A stretch of 64,000 nt of DNA from Pseudomonadota bacterium (GCA_023423535.1 JAFAFL010000137.1:248001-312000); one strand, 5' to 3'; counted from the stretch's first letter, positions 42,995 through 51,368 are shown. Translations and numbers: made by a program. Notes: generated from the sequence alone by a model not told the origin.

Positions 42995-44773
42995 CTATCC
43001 CTCCGCGACCTCGTCCACGTCCACGTCGACCGGCGCGCCGCCGCCCTCCTCGACGAGCTGCATCGCGATGGCGAGCGCCTTGCGCGTCTTCTCGCGCAGC
43101 TTCTCGTCCTCCTTGATCTTCGCGTAGAAGCGCGAGATCCGCTCCTCGTTCTTCTGCGCCGTCTCCTCGAGCTCGGCGATGCGGCGGCGGAGTTCGGCGG
43201 CCTCGTCGGCGAAGGCGGAGGACTGGACGGAGAGCTGGTTCTTCGCCGCGTCCAGATCCATCTGCGCCTGCTCGAGCTCGCTGCGAAGGCCTTCGGTCTC
43301 GCGCCGCAGCCCGTCGGCGCTCTCGCGCTGGGTGGAGAGCTCGCTGCGGAGCTCGGAGGCCTCGTCGCGCGCCCCCCGCAGCCCGCTCTCGAGGTCGCCC
43401 ACGCGCGTGCGCAGCGACTCGCCTTCCGCCTGGGACGACTGGAGCTGCCCGCGAAGATCCTCGAGCTCCGCCTGCAGCGTGACGACGGTGGCGGACGCGG
43501 TGCGCGCCTCCTCCTTCGCCTGGAGCAGCTCGCGGTCGATGCGCTTGCGCTCCTGCTGCAGCTGGTCCGTCTTCTGGTTCAGCGTCTTGAGCTGCGCCTC
43601 CTTGCGCGCCATCTCGCCGGAGGCCTCGGAGAGCTCCTGCTCGAGCTGGAGCGACTTGTCCTTCAGCTCGACGATCTCGTTGTCCTTCTCGTTGAGCTCG
43701 TTCTTGAGGCGGAGGATCTCCTTGTCCTTCTTGTTCGCCGCATCGCGCAGCGCGAAGGTCTCCTTCGTGCTCCCGCTGCTGTGCGACGCCCGCGCGGCCT
43801 CGAGCTCCTCGGTCGTCGAGGAGAGCTGGCCCTCGAGCTCCCTCGCGCGCTCCTCGGCGCGGCCGGCCCGCTCGTCCGCGTCCTGCACCGCGCGCTCGAG
43901 CTCACCGACCCGCGTCCGCAGCGAGCGCAGATCCGCCGCCTCCGCGCCGCCGTGCGCGTGCGCGGCCGCTCCCGCAGGCGTGAACACCGAAGGCTTCACC
44001 GGCGCCGGCGCGTCGTCGCTGCGCAAGTCCGCCGGCGGGAGGAAGCCGATCATCGTCCGGTCGTTGCTGTGGTCGTCCCCGTCCTCGCCGAACTCGCTCA
44101 CCGGGGACGCGGTGATCTCGCCGAGGTCGCCGATGGGCGACTCCTCCGACAGCGGCACGTCCTCCTCCTGAAGCTCTCCGGCGCCCGCCTCCTCGTCCGA
44201 AGCCAGCGTGCCGCCGCCGTCGGGGAAGACCGCGTTGAGCATGTCCAGCTCCGGGTCGCCGGTGCCGGTGCGCTCGCCGTCGTCGATCGCGTCCACTGCG
44301 ATCTCCTCCGCCGCGTACTCGCCGGTCTGCGGCGCGTCGTCCTCGTCCATCAGCTCCGAGAGGTTGAGGCTCTCCTCGCCGGAGTCTGCGCCCGCCGACT
44401 CGGCGACGCCCAGCTGGCGCGTCACCGCCGCGGTCAGCGCGGTCATCACCAGCGGCTTAGGGACGTACTCGTCGGCGCGGACCTTGTTGAGGTTCCGGTG
44501 CCGCGCAAAGCCGTCCGGCGGCCCCACGATGACCACCGGCATGCCCCGCAAGGCATCGTCTTTCTTGATCTTCCCGCAGAGGATGTAGCCGTTCTGACCG
44601 TGGGTGAGGTCCACCTCGAGGACCACCAGGTCGGGCCGGGTGCGGCGCATGAGCTCGATGGAGCCCTTGCCGTCGCTCGTCTCGGAAACGGAAAAACCGC
44701 GGCCTTCCAGCTCGGCCCGCATCTGCTGCGACAGGGCCGAGTCGCTCTCGACGATCAGGATAGTCTTGGACAT
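42995..44773 (-). CDS. frzS: FrzS-like polarity protein: pseudo-receiver plus long coiled coil
   Basis: 592 residues from the ATG at 44773. The first 108 residues closely match, from memory, the M. xanthus FrzS receiver: SKTILIVES at the start, DGKGS near 34, GQNGY near 59, and KIKKDD near 68. The phosphoacceptor position D55 is kept, but the conserved Ser/Thr after strand 4 is Gly/Pro (IVGPPDG), so it is a pseudo-receiver, as reported for FrzS. An acidic linker with MIGFLPPADL follows, then a coiled coil from about 280 to 570. FrzS shuttles between poles and drives type IV pilus motility. It lies 7 kb from the frz operon. Confidence 0.88.
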   Translation of the reverse strand: MSKTILIVESDSALSQQMRAELEGRGFSVSETSDGKGSIELMRRTRPDLVVLEVDLTHGQNGYILCGKIKKDDALRGMPVVIVGPPDGFARHRNLNKVRADEYVPKPLVMTALTAAVTRQLGVAESAGADSGEESLNLSELMDEDDAPQTGEYAAEEIAVDAIDDGERTGTGDPELDMLNAVFPDGGGTLASDEEAGAGELQEEDVPLSEESPIGDLGEITASPVSEFGEDGDDHSNDRTMIGFLPPADLRSDDAPAPVKPSVFTPAGAAAHAHGGAEAADLRSLRTRVGELERAVQDADERAGRAEERARELEGQLSSTTEELEAARASHSSGSTKETFALRDAANKKDKEILRLKNELNEKDNEIVELKDKSLQLEQELSEASGEMARKEAQLKTLNQKTDQLQQERKRIDRELLQAKEEARTASATVVTLQAELEDLRGQLQSSQAEGESLRTRVGDLESGLRGARDEASELRSELSTQRESADGLRRETEGLRSELEQAQMDLDAAKNQLSVQSSAFADEAAELRRRIAELEETAQKNEERISRFYAKIKEDEKLREKTRKALAIAMQLVEEGGGAPVDVDVDEVAEG

Positions 44774-44858
44774 GGGGACGGGCGGGAGGCTATCGGCCAC
44801 GCGCGCTGCCCGTCAACGTGAGGTGCCCGTCAAATCAGGAGGTTGGGTGACGGGCTGG

Positions 44859-45629
44859 TCACGGAGCAACCGCGGCGCCGCGCTGCAGCTGCGCCTCGAG
44901 CAGCGCCCGGATGTCCTGCTCGTCGAGGTCGCTGACGAGCTCGTAGACGATCTCGCCGTCCCGCCAGACCGCCACGTTGTACCCGAGCCGGTTCTCCACC
45001 GCCGCCGCCGGCAGCGGCCGCGCGCCGAGGTCGTTGTTCTCGTCCCCGAACACGAAGAGGCCGAGCGAGCGCGGCGTGCCCTGCCCATCCGCCTTCTCGT
45101 AGCGGATGTAGGCCGCCGGGCGGTCCTGCACGTTGGAGAGCCGCGCGCCGGCGATGGCCGCATCCCCGAAGCGGGGGACGCGCACGTGGTGGTCGAGCTT
45201 GCCGTGGAACCAGGCCTCCACGTCCTCGTGGGCGGGCGCCTGGATCTCGTGGGGGAGCACCCGCGCGTGGCGCTTCGCCGCGTCGTGCACGTAGCGGTCG
45301 AGCTTGCGCGGCAGCAGGGCGGTCGTGATGCCACCCACCGTCACCAGCACGCCGGCCGCGAGCGCGAACCGCATGCTGACCTGCACCCTGCGGCGGCGGT
45401 TCTCGGCCCGGATGCCCTGCTGAAGCTTCAGCCGGAGGTGGAGCGGCGCGGCGGGCGTGGCCCCCTGCACCTTCGCCCGGAGGTCCGCCCGGAGGCGGCG
45501 CTCGAACGAGACCTGCTGCGCGCAGTCCCGACAGGCGGAGAGGTGGCCCTCGATGTTGGCGACCTCGGGGGCGTCGAACTCGCCGTCGACGTAGGCGTGG
45601 AGGAGCTTCTCGACTTCCGAGCAGTTCAT
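44859..45629 (-). CDS. Zinc-finger anti-sigma factor, membrane-anchored
   Basis: 256 residues from the ATG at 45629. The N-terminal anti-sigma zinc motif H29-x3-C33-x2-C36 (HLSACRDCAQ) is typical of ZAS-family factors that bind ECF sigma factors. A hydrophobic helix (about 87-105, MRFALAAGVLVTVGGITTALL) places the C-terminus outside the cytoplasm. The periplasmic part (about 115-256) is a predicted sensor of unknown ligand. It is directly downstream of the sigma gene, with 59 bp between them, so the pair is a standard sigma/anti-sigma unit. Confidence 0.92.
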   Translation of the reverse strand: MNCSEVEKLLHAYVDGEFDAPEVANIEGHLSACRDCAQQVSFERRLRADLRAKVQGATPAAPLHLRLKLQQGIRAENRRRRVQVSMRFALAAGVLVTVGGITTALLPRKLDRYVHDAAKRHARVLPHEIQAPAHEDVEAWFHGKLDHHVRVPRFGDAAIAGARLSNVQDRPAAYIRYEKADGQGTPRSLGLFVFGDENNDLGARPLPAAAVENRLGYNVAVWRDGEIVYELVSDLDEQDIRALLEAQLQRGAAVAP

Positions 45630-45688
45630 GCGCGAGCCGTGTAGCAGCGGTCCATCGGTTGCCCCTTCCGGGCGCCCGGTGACCGACT

Positions 45689-46327
45689 CTACCCGGCCTT
45701 GCGGCGGCGGTACTCGTCGAGATTGGTCGGCTGCCCGGGCTTCTGATTGTCGCCGCTCAGAACACCGGTGCCCTGCGCGTAATCCCGGAGATTCTTCTGC
45801 AGCAGCTTCCGCCCGCGGAAAAGCCGGCTCATCACCGTGCCCACCGGGCACTCGAGCACCTCGGCGATCTCCTTGTAGGAGAACTCCTGCAGGTCCGCGA
45901 GGATGACCACCAGCCGGAAGTCGATGGGCAGCGAGTCGATGGCCCGCAGCACGTCGTCCGAGAGCAGCCGGTCGAAGAAGTACTGCTCCGGGTTGGCGGC
46001 GAAGTCCGTGGCGTCGCGGCTGATGAACTGCTCGTGCACCGCCTCGCGCTCCGAGCCCTCGGTGACGTTCCGCTCCTTCACCTTGCGCCGGTACTTGTTG
46101 ATGAAGGTGTTGGTGAGGATCTTGAACAGCCACGCCTTCATGTTCGTGCCGCGTTCGAACTTGTCGAAGAAGCGGTACGCCCTCATGCAGGTGTCCTGAA
46201 CGAGGTCCTCGGCGTCACGCTCGTTCTTCGTCAGGCGGAGTGCCGCTGAATACAGCGGGTCGAGGTGAGCGAGCGCCAGCTCCTCGAACTCCTGCTTCGT
46301 GCGGTTGTTGTGACGAAAATCCAGCAT
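45689..46327 (-). CDS. rpoE1: ECF sigma factor, RpoE1-like
   Basis: 212 residues from the ATG at 46327. Sigma region 2 is at about 18-75 (DAEDLVQDTCMRAYRFFDKF) and region 4 at 125-180 (FSYKEIAEVLECPVGTVMSRLFRGRKLL). The next gene on the strand is its anti-sigma factor. M. xanthus RpoE1 was reported to affect motility and to lie near the frz genes; that link is from memory, but the neighbourhood with frzS and alanine dehydrogenase supports it. The upstream region has CGTACA half-sites listed separately. The gene symbol reflects that synteny. Confidence 0.85.
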   Translation of the reverse strand: MLDFRHNNRTKQEFEELALAHLDPLYSAALRLTKNERDAEDLVQDTCMRAYRFFDKFERGTNMKAWLFKILTNTFINKYRRKVKERNVTEGSEREAVHEQFISRDATDFAANPEQYFFDRLLSDDVLRAIDSLPIDFRLVVILADLQEFSYKEIAEVLECPVGTVMSRLFRGRKLLQKNLRDYAQGTGVLSGDNQKPGQPTNLDEYRRRKAG

Positions 46328-46367
46328 GGTGTGGTCCAGGCTCCGGGAATGATTGTTCGAGTCACCC

Positions 46368-46391
46368 TGCGTACAGAGTTGAATGTACGCA
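46368..46391. promoter_or_regulatory. Perfect inverted repeat upstream of the ECF sigma gene
   Basis: TGCGTACA at 46368-46375, an 8-bp spacer, TGTACGCA at 46384-46391. The arms lie 41-64 bp upstream of the ATG at 46327, on the side expected for an operator or activator site. A third copy of the half-site core (TGTACG) follows at 46428. The same GTGCGTACAT string occurs upstream of the ExoD gene. Confidence 0.45.
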
Positions 46392-46537
46392 CATGAACAC
46401 CTGCCGCAACGCCGCCCGCTCGACTGCTGTACGACATAACCCCCGAGCGCTTTCCGTGCCGCGCGAGAGTCTTCGAGGTTCTCCTCTGCAGAGCCCATGC
46501 CTGTCGGGCTCGCCCAGTGATTTCAAGGGTTTGAGGT

Positions 46538-46579
46538 CAAAAGAAAGCCGCCGCCGTGACAGTTAGCCACGGCGGCGGC
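46538..46579 (-). terminator. Intrinsic terminator of the alanine dehydrogenase gene
   Basis: GCCGCCGCCGTG (46547-46558) pairs with CACGGCGGCGGC (46568-46579), a perfect 12-bp stem with a 9-bp loop. Read on the minus strand the stem is followed by TTTCTTTTG. It lies just downstream of the ald stop and upstream of rpoE1, so it separates the two minus-strand units. Confidence 0.82.
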
Positions 46580-46695
46580 GCACTCTGCGTCAGGGTGACA
46601 GCATCCGGGATGGCAGGCTGCCTGCCTCCCAGGCGTCCATTGTCCGGCGGTGCAGATCGGGCGTTCGGGGCCCGACGGGCAACCTCCTCCGGGGA

Positions 46696-47943
46696 CTAGG
46701 TCCGCGGGGCGCGGGTGGTGTTCCGGGCCTCGGGCGCGGCCTTGACGACCTTCTTCGCGGTCTTCGGCGCCGAGCCGTTCTTCACCGCGCCGTTCGTCGG
46801 CAGGGTCTCGACCACCGCCACCTTGCCGGAGAGGGCCTCCTCCACCGGGACGTAGGCGTAGCCGAGGTCGCGGGCCACCGCATCGTAGGTCACGTGGCCG
46901 CCGTAGGTGTTGAGGCCGAGCGCCAGCGGCCGGCTGGAGCGCACCGCCGCCTCCACGCCCATGTCCGCGATCCGCTTGGCGAAGGGCAGGGTGACGTTGG
47001 TCAGCGCGAAGGTCGAGGTGCGGGGGACCGCGCCCGGCATGTTCGCCACGCAGTAGTGGATGACGCCGTGCTTCTCGAAGGTCGGGTTGTCGTGCGTCGT
47101 GGGACGGCAGGTCTCGATGCAGCCGCCCTGGTCCACCGCCACGTCCACCACCACCGAGCCCGGCGACATCTCCTTCACCAGCTGCTCGGAGACGAGCTTC
47201 GGGGCCGCGGCGCCGGGGATGAGCACCGCGCCGACGACGAGGTCCGCCTCGCGCACCGCGCGGGTGATCTGCTCCGAGTCGCTGAAGATGACGTGGACGC
47301 GGCCGAGGAACACGTCGTCGAGGTAGGCCAGCTGCTTCACGTTGGTGTCGAGGATCGTCACCTCGGCGCCCATGCCCACCGCGACCTTCGCCGCGTTCAT
47401 GCCGACGACGCCGCCGCCGATGACGACGACGCGCGCGCGCCGCACGCCGGGCACGCCGCCGAGGAGGATGCCCTTGCCGCCGTGCTCCTTCTCCAGCGAC
47501 GCCGCGCCGACCTGGATGGACATCTTGCCCGCGACCTCGGACATCGGCCGGAGCAGCGGGAGCGAGCCGTCGTCGAGCTGGATCGTCTCGTACGCGACCG
47601 CGGAGACCTTCTTCTTCAGCAGGACCTTCGTCAGCTCCGGGTCCACGCCGGTGAGGTGGAAGTAGGTGTAGATGATCTGGCCGGGCTGCATCCGGTTGTA
47701 CTCGGGCGGCAGCGGCTCCTTCACCTTCACGATCATCTCGGCGCGCTTCCACACCTGGTCGGCGGAAGAGACGATCTCCGCGCCCACGCGCTGGAACTCC
47801 GAGTCGGGGATGCCGGAGCCGACGCCGGCGTTCTTCTCCACGAGCACCTTGTGGCCAGAGCGGGTCAGCGCCGCCACGCCCGCCGGCACCATGCCGACGC
47901 GGTACTCACGGGTCTTGATTTCCTTTGGAACGCCAATGATCAC
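46696..47943 (-). CDS. ald: Alanine dehydrogenase with lysine-rich C-terminal extension
   Basis: 415 residues; the usual length is about 370. NAD-dependent alanine/pyruvate interconversion. Catalytic K75 (KVKEP) and H96 (YFHL) are in their usual places, R15 is kept, and the Rossmann motif is VIGGGVVGMNAA near 173. VDVAVDQGG supplies the acidic catalytic residue. Residues beyond about 370 are an added Ala/Lys-rich tail (KTAKKVVKAAPEARNTTRAPRT). M. xanthus aldA, reported near rpoE1, is needed for normal development; this neighbourhood looks orthologous. It ends at a good terminator. Confidence 0.93.
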   Translation of the reverse strand: MIIGVPKEIKTREYRVGMVPAGVAALTRSGHKVLVEKNAGVGSGIPDSEFQRVGAEIVSSADQVWKRAEMIVKVKEPLPPEYNRMQPGQIIYTYFHLTGVDPELTKVLLKKKVSAVAYETIQLDDGSLPLLRPMSEVAGKMSIQVGAASLEKEHGGKGILLGGVPGVRRARVVVIGGGVVGMNAAKVAVGMGAEVTILDTNVKQLAYLDDVFLGRVHVIFSDSEQITRAVREADLVVGAVLIPGAAAPKLVSEQLVKEMSPGSVVVDVAVDQGGCIETCRPTTHDNPTFEKHGVIHYCVANMPGAVPRTSTFALTNVTLPFAKRIADMGVEAAVRSSRPLALGLNTYGGHVTYDAVARDLGYAYVPVEEALSGKVAVVETLPTNGAVKNGSAPKTAKKVVKAAPEARNTTRAPRT

Positions 47944-48044
47944 GACGGTTTCTCCGGGGAGAGGGGGCCTGAAAGGCGGCGCACCATAACGTTTGCCACT
48001 AGGCGGTCAAGGCGTGCCCCGGAGCGCGCGCGTGTCGCGTTGCG

Positions 48045-48986
48045 TCAGCGGAAACGGAGAACTCGCATGGGGAGCGCCGAGCAGGCGGCGGTGCCGAGCG
48101 GCTCCACCGTCGGGGGCGCCCAGCAGGTGTGGAGGAGGAGATCGTTCTCGTCGAGCACGCCCACCGGATCGCGGTCTTCCCAGAGCACGCCCACGTGGCG
48201 GGTGGAGGGGAAGAGGATGAGGTCGCCTTCGCGCGCATGCGTGATCGGCTTCTGCGTCGCGGTCGCGTAGGTGCCGTCGCGGGTGCGCTGCTCCGCCACG
48301 GCGACGAGCGGCGCGTGCTTCTCGATCGTCCAGGTGGACACGTAGGGGACGTCGGTGCGCCCCGCCCGGCGGATGCCGTAGACCGCGAGGTCCGCGCAGT
48401 CCGAGCCCACGAGCAGATCCGCCTGGTGGCTCCCTTCTGCGCCGGCGCTTCCGAAGATGTAGGGTGTGTTCGCCAGCTCCGAGAGGTAGCCCGTGTACGA
48501 GTCGCTCTTGCGGATCGCGACCCGGAACACGTGCCGGGAGAGCCCGCCGCGATCGAGTGAGTCCGCGCCCGGCGTCTTCAGCGTGGTGCCGTCCGGGAGC
48601 ACGGCCTCGAGCTGGAAGGCCATCGTGCCGAGTCCCTGCAGGTGCCCGTTGCGCGGCATGTGCACAGGCGTCACGTCCGGCGTGCAGGTCCGCTGATCGC
48701 GGCACGCGGTGAGCTCGTCGGTGCGGTAGCTGATGGGCGCCCAGTGGAAGGAGGGCTGCGTGTTGTCCGCGCTGCGCGTGGTGGGCTCGATGCGGTACCA
48801 GCGCAGGGACTTCACGGCGGCAGGCGCGTCCGCATGCAGAAGGACGCGCTGGCCGCTGCGGGCATAGACCCACGCGGGCTGCGGCTTTCCGCCCTCGATG
48901 CTGCCGAGGATCCGGACCTTCGGTGAGGCCAGGGTGACGCACGACCAGAGCAGCACGCTCGCGGCGAGGGCGCGGGGGAGGGGCAT
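48045..48986 (-). CDS. Secreted NlpC/P60-like cysteine peptidase, putative
   Basis: 313 residues with a signal peptide (LAASVLLWSCVTLAS). The C-terminal third has a papain-like arrangement: the nucleophile C197 in GSDCADL, H264 in TRHVGVLWE and a third polar residue H286 in LLHTCW, with YIFGS before the Cys. This is the order of the NlpC/P60 peptidases that cut wall peptides, but sequence similarity is low. The N-terminal 150 residues are unknown and contain two Cys (TACRD and TCTPD) that may pair. The family reading should be tested by structure prediction. Confidence 0.5.
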   Translation of the reverse strand: MPLPRALAASVLLWSCVTLASPKVRILGSIEGGKPQPAWVYARSGQRVLLHADAPAAVKSLRWYRIEPTTRSADNTQPSFHWAPISYRTDELTACRDQRTCTPDVTPVHMPRNGHLQGLGTMAFQLEAVLPDGTTLKTPGADSLDRGGLSRHVFRVAIRKSDSYTGYLSELANTPYIFGSAGAEGSHQADLLVGSDCADLAVYGIRRAGRTDVPYVSTWTIEKHAPLVAVAEQRTRDGTYATATQKPITHAREGDLILFPSTRHVGVLWEDRDPVGVLDENDLLLHTCWAPPTVEPLGTAACSALPMRVLRFR

Positions 48987-49022
48987 GCGCGGGGAGAGAG
49001 CACCGGGCGTGCCGATGGCGTT

Positions 49023-49313
49023 TCAGCGTCGTCCCGCCTCTCGGGCGCTGCGGACGCCGAGCACCAGGATGACGTCGTGCTTCCGGTCGTAACGGTACAG
49101 CGCCACGAACGCGTCTCGTCCCTTGCCGATGACCAGTTCCCGCAGGCCACCTTCCGCGGGACGCCCCAGGTGGGGACTCGTGCGGAGCAGGTCGATGGCG
49201 GCGATGATCTCCGAGATGCGGCGAGGCCCCGTCGAGCCCTCGTGCTGGCGAAAGTGCTCGAGGATCCGGGTGAAGTCCGCCCTCGCCGCCGGCGCGACCG
49301 CTACTTTCGCCAC
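49023..49313 (-). CDS. ParE/RelE-family toxin
   Basis: 96 residues. The fold of ParE/RelE-type toxins is suggested by VAVAPAARADFTRILEHFRQHEG, the central RPAEGGLRELVIG and the strand YRYDRKHDVILVLGVRSARE with its basic active-site residues. Type II toxins of this group poison gyrase or cut mRNA at the ribosome. Its start overlaps the antitoxin gene by 13 bp, the typical coupled arrangement with the antitoxin first. Confidence 0.82.
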   Translation of the reverse strand: MAKVAVAPAARADFTRILEHFRQHEGSTGPRRISEIIAAIDLLRTSPHLGRPAEGGLRELVIGKGRDAFVALYRYDRKHDVILVLGVRSAREAGRR

Positions 49314-49585
49314 GCGCGCTTCCGCGGTGCCCTCGTCTCACGACCCTCGGCGAGGTCCAGGAGGTAACCGCGAAGCTCCTCCCAATCGAGACCCTGTCCC
49401 GTCTCCTGCATCTGCAGGTGGCGGGCTTCTGCCTCCGCGAGGAAGTCCTGGCGGGCCTCGCTGAGGGTCACGGTCTCCTCGATCGCCTCGAGCATCACCG
49501 CGTGGGGCGACTTCCCCTTCCGCGCTGCCAACTGCGTCACCCGTTCCTTCAGCCCAGGCGGCAATCTCAGGGTCGTCGTGGCCAT
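49301..49585 (-). CDS. Ribbon-helix-helix antitoxin
   Basis: 94 residues from the ATG at 49585; a longer frame to 49654 lacks family similarity. The N-terminus TTTLRLPPGLKERVTQLAARKGKSPHAV is a ribbon-helix-helix DNA-binding domain, and the C-terminal helix (EARQDFLAEAEARHLQMQETG) should wrap the toxin. Such antitoxins repress their own operon. Pair of the ParE/RelE toxin downstream. Confidence 0.82.
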   Translation of the reverse strand: MATTTLRLPPGLKERVTQLAARKGKSPHAVMLEAIEETVTLSEARQDFLAEAEARHLQMQETGQGLDWEELRGYLLDLAEGRETRAPRKRAWRK

Positions 49586-49695
49586 CAGCCCGAAATGTAG
49601 CACTGACGTGTCACGTCCGCAGTCTGGCCGGCGAGCAGGCAGGTGTCTCGTCATCCGCGGCGCCGGTTGCGAACGGCCGTGTTAAGCGTCCGCGC

Positions 49696-51003
49696 ATGGC
49701 CCGCTCCCGTCGCCTTTCCGCGCCCCGTCTGCTCTTCGCCGATCCGAAGGGACAGGTGATGGAGCACCCGTACCTCGTCGCCACGCTGCGTTCGGGCGAG
49801 GAGCTGCTGCCCGCGAACGAGGCGGACGCGCCCATCCCGCTGCCGGAGGCCGGCAAGCTCGTGCACCTGCCGGGACGATTGCCGGTGGGGCTCGATCCGG
49901 AGACGGGCGAGCTGGAGCTCGTGCGCGAGATGAAGGTGGGCCAGAAGACCTTCGTGCCGCACGCGGTGGGGGCGCTGCTGCCGCCCGGCTACACGCGCAC
50001 GTATCTGCCCGGCGAGGTGAAGGCGGACGGGCCCATCCTTCCGCAGTGGGCGTACACCGGCGCGGCGTGGGGAGACGACGGGCCGGTCGCGTGGGCGGTG
50101 CACACGGACAAGCGCGGGCACTGGAACCCGGAGAGCTACTCGACGCCGGAGCTGCGCAAGCTGGTGAAGGCGCACCAGAAACGCTTCCCCGACAACCGCG
50201 TGCTGCAGCAGCTCGAGACCTGCGCGCTCGTGTACCGGTGCTTCACCAGCCAGAACATCTTCTACGTGCGCGACGAGGGCGCGATCCCCGCCAGCGTGAT
50301 GTGCAACGCGCGCTGCGTGGGCTGCATCAGCGATCAGCCCGCGGACGGTCCGCCCTCTTCCCACACGCGCATGGACGACGGGCCCGGCGAGGACGAGATG
50401 GGGAAGGTCGGGCTCTACCATCTGGAGAACGCCACCGGCCGCACGATGGTCAGCTTCGGCCAGGGCTGCGAGGGCGAGCCGCTCACCCGCTGGAAGCAGA
50501 TCGAAGCGTCCATCCGCTACATGCGCGCGCACACGAAGCGCGGGTCGATCAACATCAACACCAACGCGTCGCTCACCCACGGGCTGGAGAAGCTCTTCGA
50601 CGCCGGGCTCGACGCGATCCGCGTGTCGCTGAACTCGGCGGTGAAGGACCTCTACGAGGCCTACTACAAGCCGGTGAAGTACGGCTGGGAGGACGTGGAG
50701 CGCAGCATCGCCCTCTCGCGCGAGCGCGGCGCGTACCTCGCGCTGAACCTGCTGCTCTTTCCCGGCGTGACCGACCGCGAGGGCGAGGTCGAGGCGCTGG
50801 TGTCGCTGGTGAAGCGGCACCGCATCGATCAGATCCAGACGCGGTCTTTGGCGATCGATCCGATCCAGTACCTCGAGACCGCGCGCGATCGCGGCGCGGG
50901 CGGCGAGGCCATCGGCGTGAAGAACCTCCTCAAGGAGCTCAAGCGCGCGGCGCCGTGGCTGGTGATCGGCAACTTCGCGCGCGGGCTCGAGGAGCGGGCG
51001 TAG
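49696..51003 (+). CDS. Radical SAM protein
   Basis: 435 residues. The cluster motif is C203-x3-C207-x2-C210 (MCNARCVGC), reached after a long N-terminal domain of 200 residues that lacks the usual early position of the motif. The rest is the SAM barrel: FGQGCEGEPL, SININTNASL, DAIRVSLNSAVKDLYEAYY, and a final DQIQTRSLAIDP. The substrate is unknown. No maturation partner is obvious. It runs in the direction of the frz operon, and a 374-bp spacer separates its stop from frzA. Confidence 0.85.
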   Translation: MARSRRLSAPRLLFADPKGQVMEHPYLVATLRSGEELLPANEADAPIPLPEAGKLVHLPGRLPVGLDPETGELELVREMKVGQKTFVPHAVGALLPPGYTRTYLPGEVKADGPILPQWAYTGAAWGDDGPVAWAVHTDKRGHWNPESYSTPELRKLVKAHQKRFPDNRVLQQLETCALVYRCFTSQNIFYVRDEGAIPASVMCNARCVGCISDQPADGPPSSHTRMDDGPGEDEMGKVGLYHLENATGRTMVSFGQGCEGEPLTRWKQIEASIRYMRAHTKRGSININTNASLTHGLEKLFDAGLDAIRVSLNSAVKDLYEAYYKPVKYGWEDVERSIALSRERGAYLALNLLLFPGVTDREGEVEALVSLVKRHRIDQIQTRSLAIDPIQYLETARDRGAGGEAIGVKNLLKELKRAAPWLVIGNFARGLEERA

Positions 51004-51025
51004 GTTGCACGGCCCGCAATAGAAA

Positions 51026-51063
51026 ACGGGGCTTCGGACAAAGGGGGAAAGCCGAAGCCCCGT
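51026..51063. terminator. Strong hairpin after the radical SAM gene
   Basis: ACGGGGCTTCGG (51026-51037) pairs perfectly with CCGAAGCCCCGT (51052-51063); the loop is 14 bp. On the plus strand no T-tract follows; on the minus strand the stem is followed by TTTTCTATTG, so it would terminate minus-strand transcription better than the radical SAM mRNA. No minus gene ends here. Confidence 0.55.
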
Positions 51064-51339
51064 CAGGGCCGGAACCATTCCGGCTTGGCCCTCCACAGTC
51101 CAAGAAGCAGGCCAGCGCGGAAGCGTCCGGGCGTCGCTGTAAGTCCCCGTGATTGCTGCCGGTTCGGGACGGGCACGGGGAGGGCGAGGATGTAAAGCGG
51201 CTTGCCCGTGCTCCGGTCGGTAGGTCCGGCAGACGCGGTCTGGCGTCGCAAGTTCGCGGATTGTCTACGGTTTTGGCTGCTGTCCGAGAAGAGGACGCCC
51301 TCTGCCTCCGATCCGAACGAAAACGGCAGGGCCCCGTTC

Positions 51340-51368
51340 TTGACCGTTTCGGACACCCTTTCGATACT
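51340..51368 (+). promoter_or_regulatory. Sigma-70-type promoter in front of frzA
   Basis: TTGACC at 51340-51345, 17-bp spacer, GATACT at 51363-51368. Five and four consensus matches. The expected start is near 51375, only a few bases before the TTG start proposed for frzA, so either the transcript is nearly leaderless or the frzA start is further downstream. Confidence 0.5.

Larger units (their letters stand above)
46328..46695. other. 368-bp gap between rpoE1 and alanine dehydrogenase genes
   Basis: Holds the rpoE1 upstream region with an inverted repeat (46368-46391), a further CGTACA half-site at 46428-46435, a small 6-bp hairpin at 46491-46511, and the alanine dehydrogenase terminator (46538-46579). 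Short open frames on both strands are not supported as genes. From 46580 to 46695 nothing was recognised. Confidence 0.6.

Noticed and set aside
46240..46566. Open frame on the plus strand of about 108 residues in the rpoE1/ald gap
   Set aside because: No ribosome binding site, no domain, and it crosses both the inverted repeat and the terminator; composition is non-coding.
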